From contig JAAUPU010000213.1 in the NCBI GenBank assembly GCA_012032975.1, positions 1 through 6,006 on the forward strand: 6,006 bases of DNA, read 5' to 3'. This document shows, piece by piece, positions 5,804-6,006 of this stretch (the first letter of the stretch is position 1; each line of letters begins with the position of its first letter). Under the pieces are notes generated by a model. The model saw nothing but the letters and a program-made list of their open reading frames with translations, was not told the DNA's origin and made no database searches. Origin of the DNA: Caldilineaceae bacterium. Lineage in GTDB: Bacteria; Chloroflexota; Anaerolineae; Caldilineales; Caldilineaceae. A program made the position numbers and the translations under genes.

Positions 5804-6006
5804 ATGAATCTCAAACTCAAACGTCTGGTGCGTACGAGCAGTTCAGAGCAGTACGCCCTTTTCGATCTCGATCAGATGGATGCCGAGCGCCAGCCATTGA
5901 CCATTGGCAAGCTCGATCTACACTACACGGGTGAGGGGGTCTACGGCACGTTGTTGCTGTGGGACCAGGCATCGCGGGCGTGCGCCCGCAGCAGCGCAAG
6001 AGCTTT
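5804..6006 (+). CDS. unrecognised protein, N-terminal part (runs off the window)
   Basis: An ATG at 5804 opens a frame that continues to the window end (67 complete codons), 59 bases after the HEAT-repeat gene and on the same strand. The product begins MNLKLKRLVRTSSSEQYAL, followed by 'FDLDQMDAERQPLTIGKLDLHY' (key residues F-D-L-D-Q-M, I-G-K-L-D-L-H-Y) and 'GVYGTLLLWD'. It looks like a real soluble alpha/beta protein with alternating strands, but I cannot name the family. No strong ribosome binding site precedes it. After 'LLLWD' (about 5964) this frame becomes Ser/Ala/Arg/Cys-rich and less protein-like. Adding one C at 5965-5966 would read W-D-P-G-I-A-G-V-R-P-Q-Q-R-K-S-F to the end, so a third indel is possible. 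Confidence 0.6.
   Translation, partial: MNLKLKRLVRTSSSEQYALFDLDQMDAERQPLTIGKLDLHYTGEGVYGTLLLWDQASRACARSSARA

Noticed and set aside
4887..5820. Minus-strand open frames opposite the HEAT-repeat gene
   Set aside because: The plus-strand frame has clear HEAT units throughout; the antisense frames have no recognisable domain.

Overview
The window reads as about 6 kb of chromosome from a GC-rich bacterium, most likely a member of the Chloroflexota (Anaerolineae/Caldilineae-like). This is inferred from protein style, not from a marker gene. The clues are an isopentenyl phosphate kinase, a membrane protein joining zinc ribbons to LysM through long Pro/Thr linkers, and an acidic HEAT-repeat protein. 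All genes are on the + strand and coding density is high. There is no RNA gene, CRISPR array, insertion sequence or other mobile element, and no gene-free stretch over 300 bases.

Left block (1-1220): the 3' end of selA (selenocysteine synthase) overlaps by 8 bases the start of an isopentenyl phosphate kinase gene, which has its own strong Shine-Dalgarno site. The two are probably co-transcribed and translationally coupled. The kinase gene carries a one-base frameshift near 477 that separates its first 39 codons from the rest.

Spacer 1221-1478 (258 b): it contains a good sigma-70-type promoter (TTGCTA-18-TATAAT, 1321-1350), a short dyad at the expected transcription start, and an 8-base direct repeat before the next gene. 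I see no gene in it.

Right block (1479-6006): an rseP-type site-2 protease; 26 bases later a protein with two zinc ribbons, a membrane segment and a LysM domain, whose C-terminal domain is displaced by a second one-base frameshift at 4169-4171; after 111 bases a 376-residue HEAT-repeat protein with acidic ends; after 59 bases the start of an unrecognised conserved-looking protein that runs off the window. The first two are tightly spaced and probably share the 1321-1350 promoter. The later two may be read through, since I found no convincing terminator or promoter between them.

How the genes may fit together: the left block joins selenocysteine synthesis to isoprenoid precursor supply without an obvious functional link. 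The right block has a cell-envelope flavour: an intramembrane protease, a trans-membrane LysM protein with a cytoplasmic metal-binding head, and a soluble repeat scaffold. No known multi-gene system is recognisable. The most useful caution is that two clear frameshifts and one possible one lie in or beside short homopolymers. This points to sequencing or assembly indels, so the affected genes may be intact in the organism.
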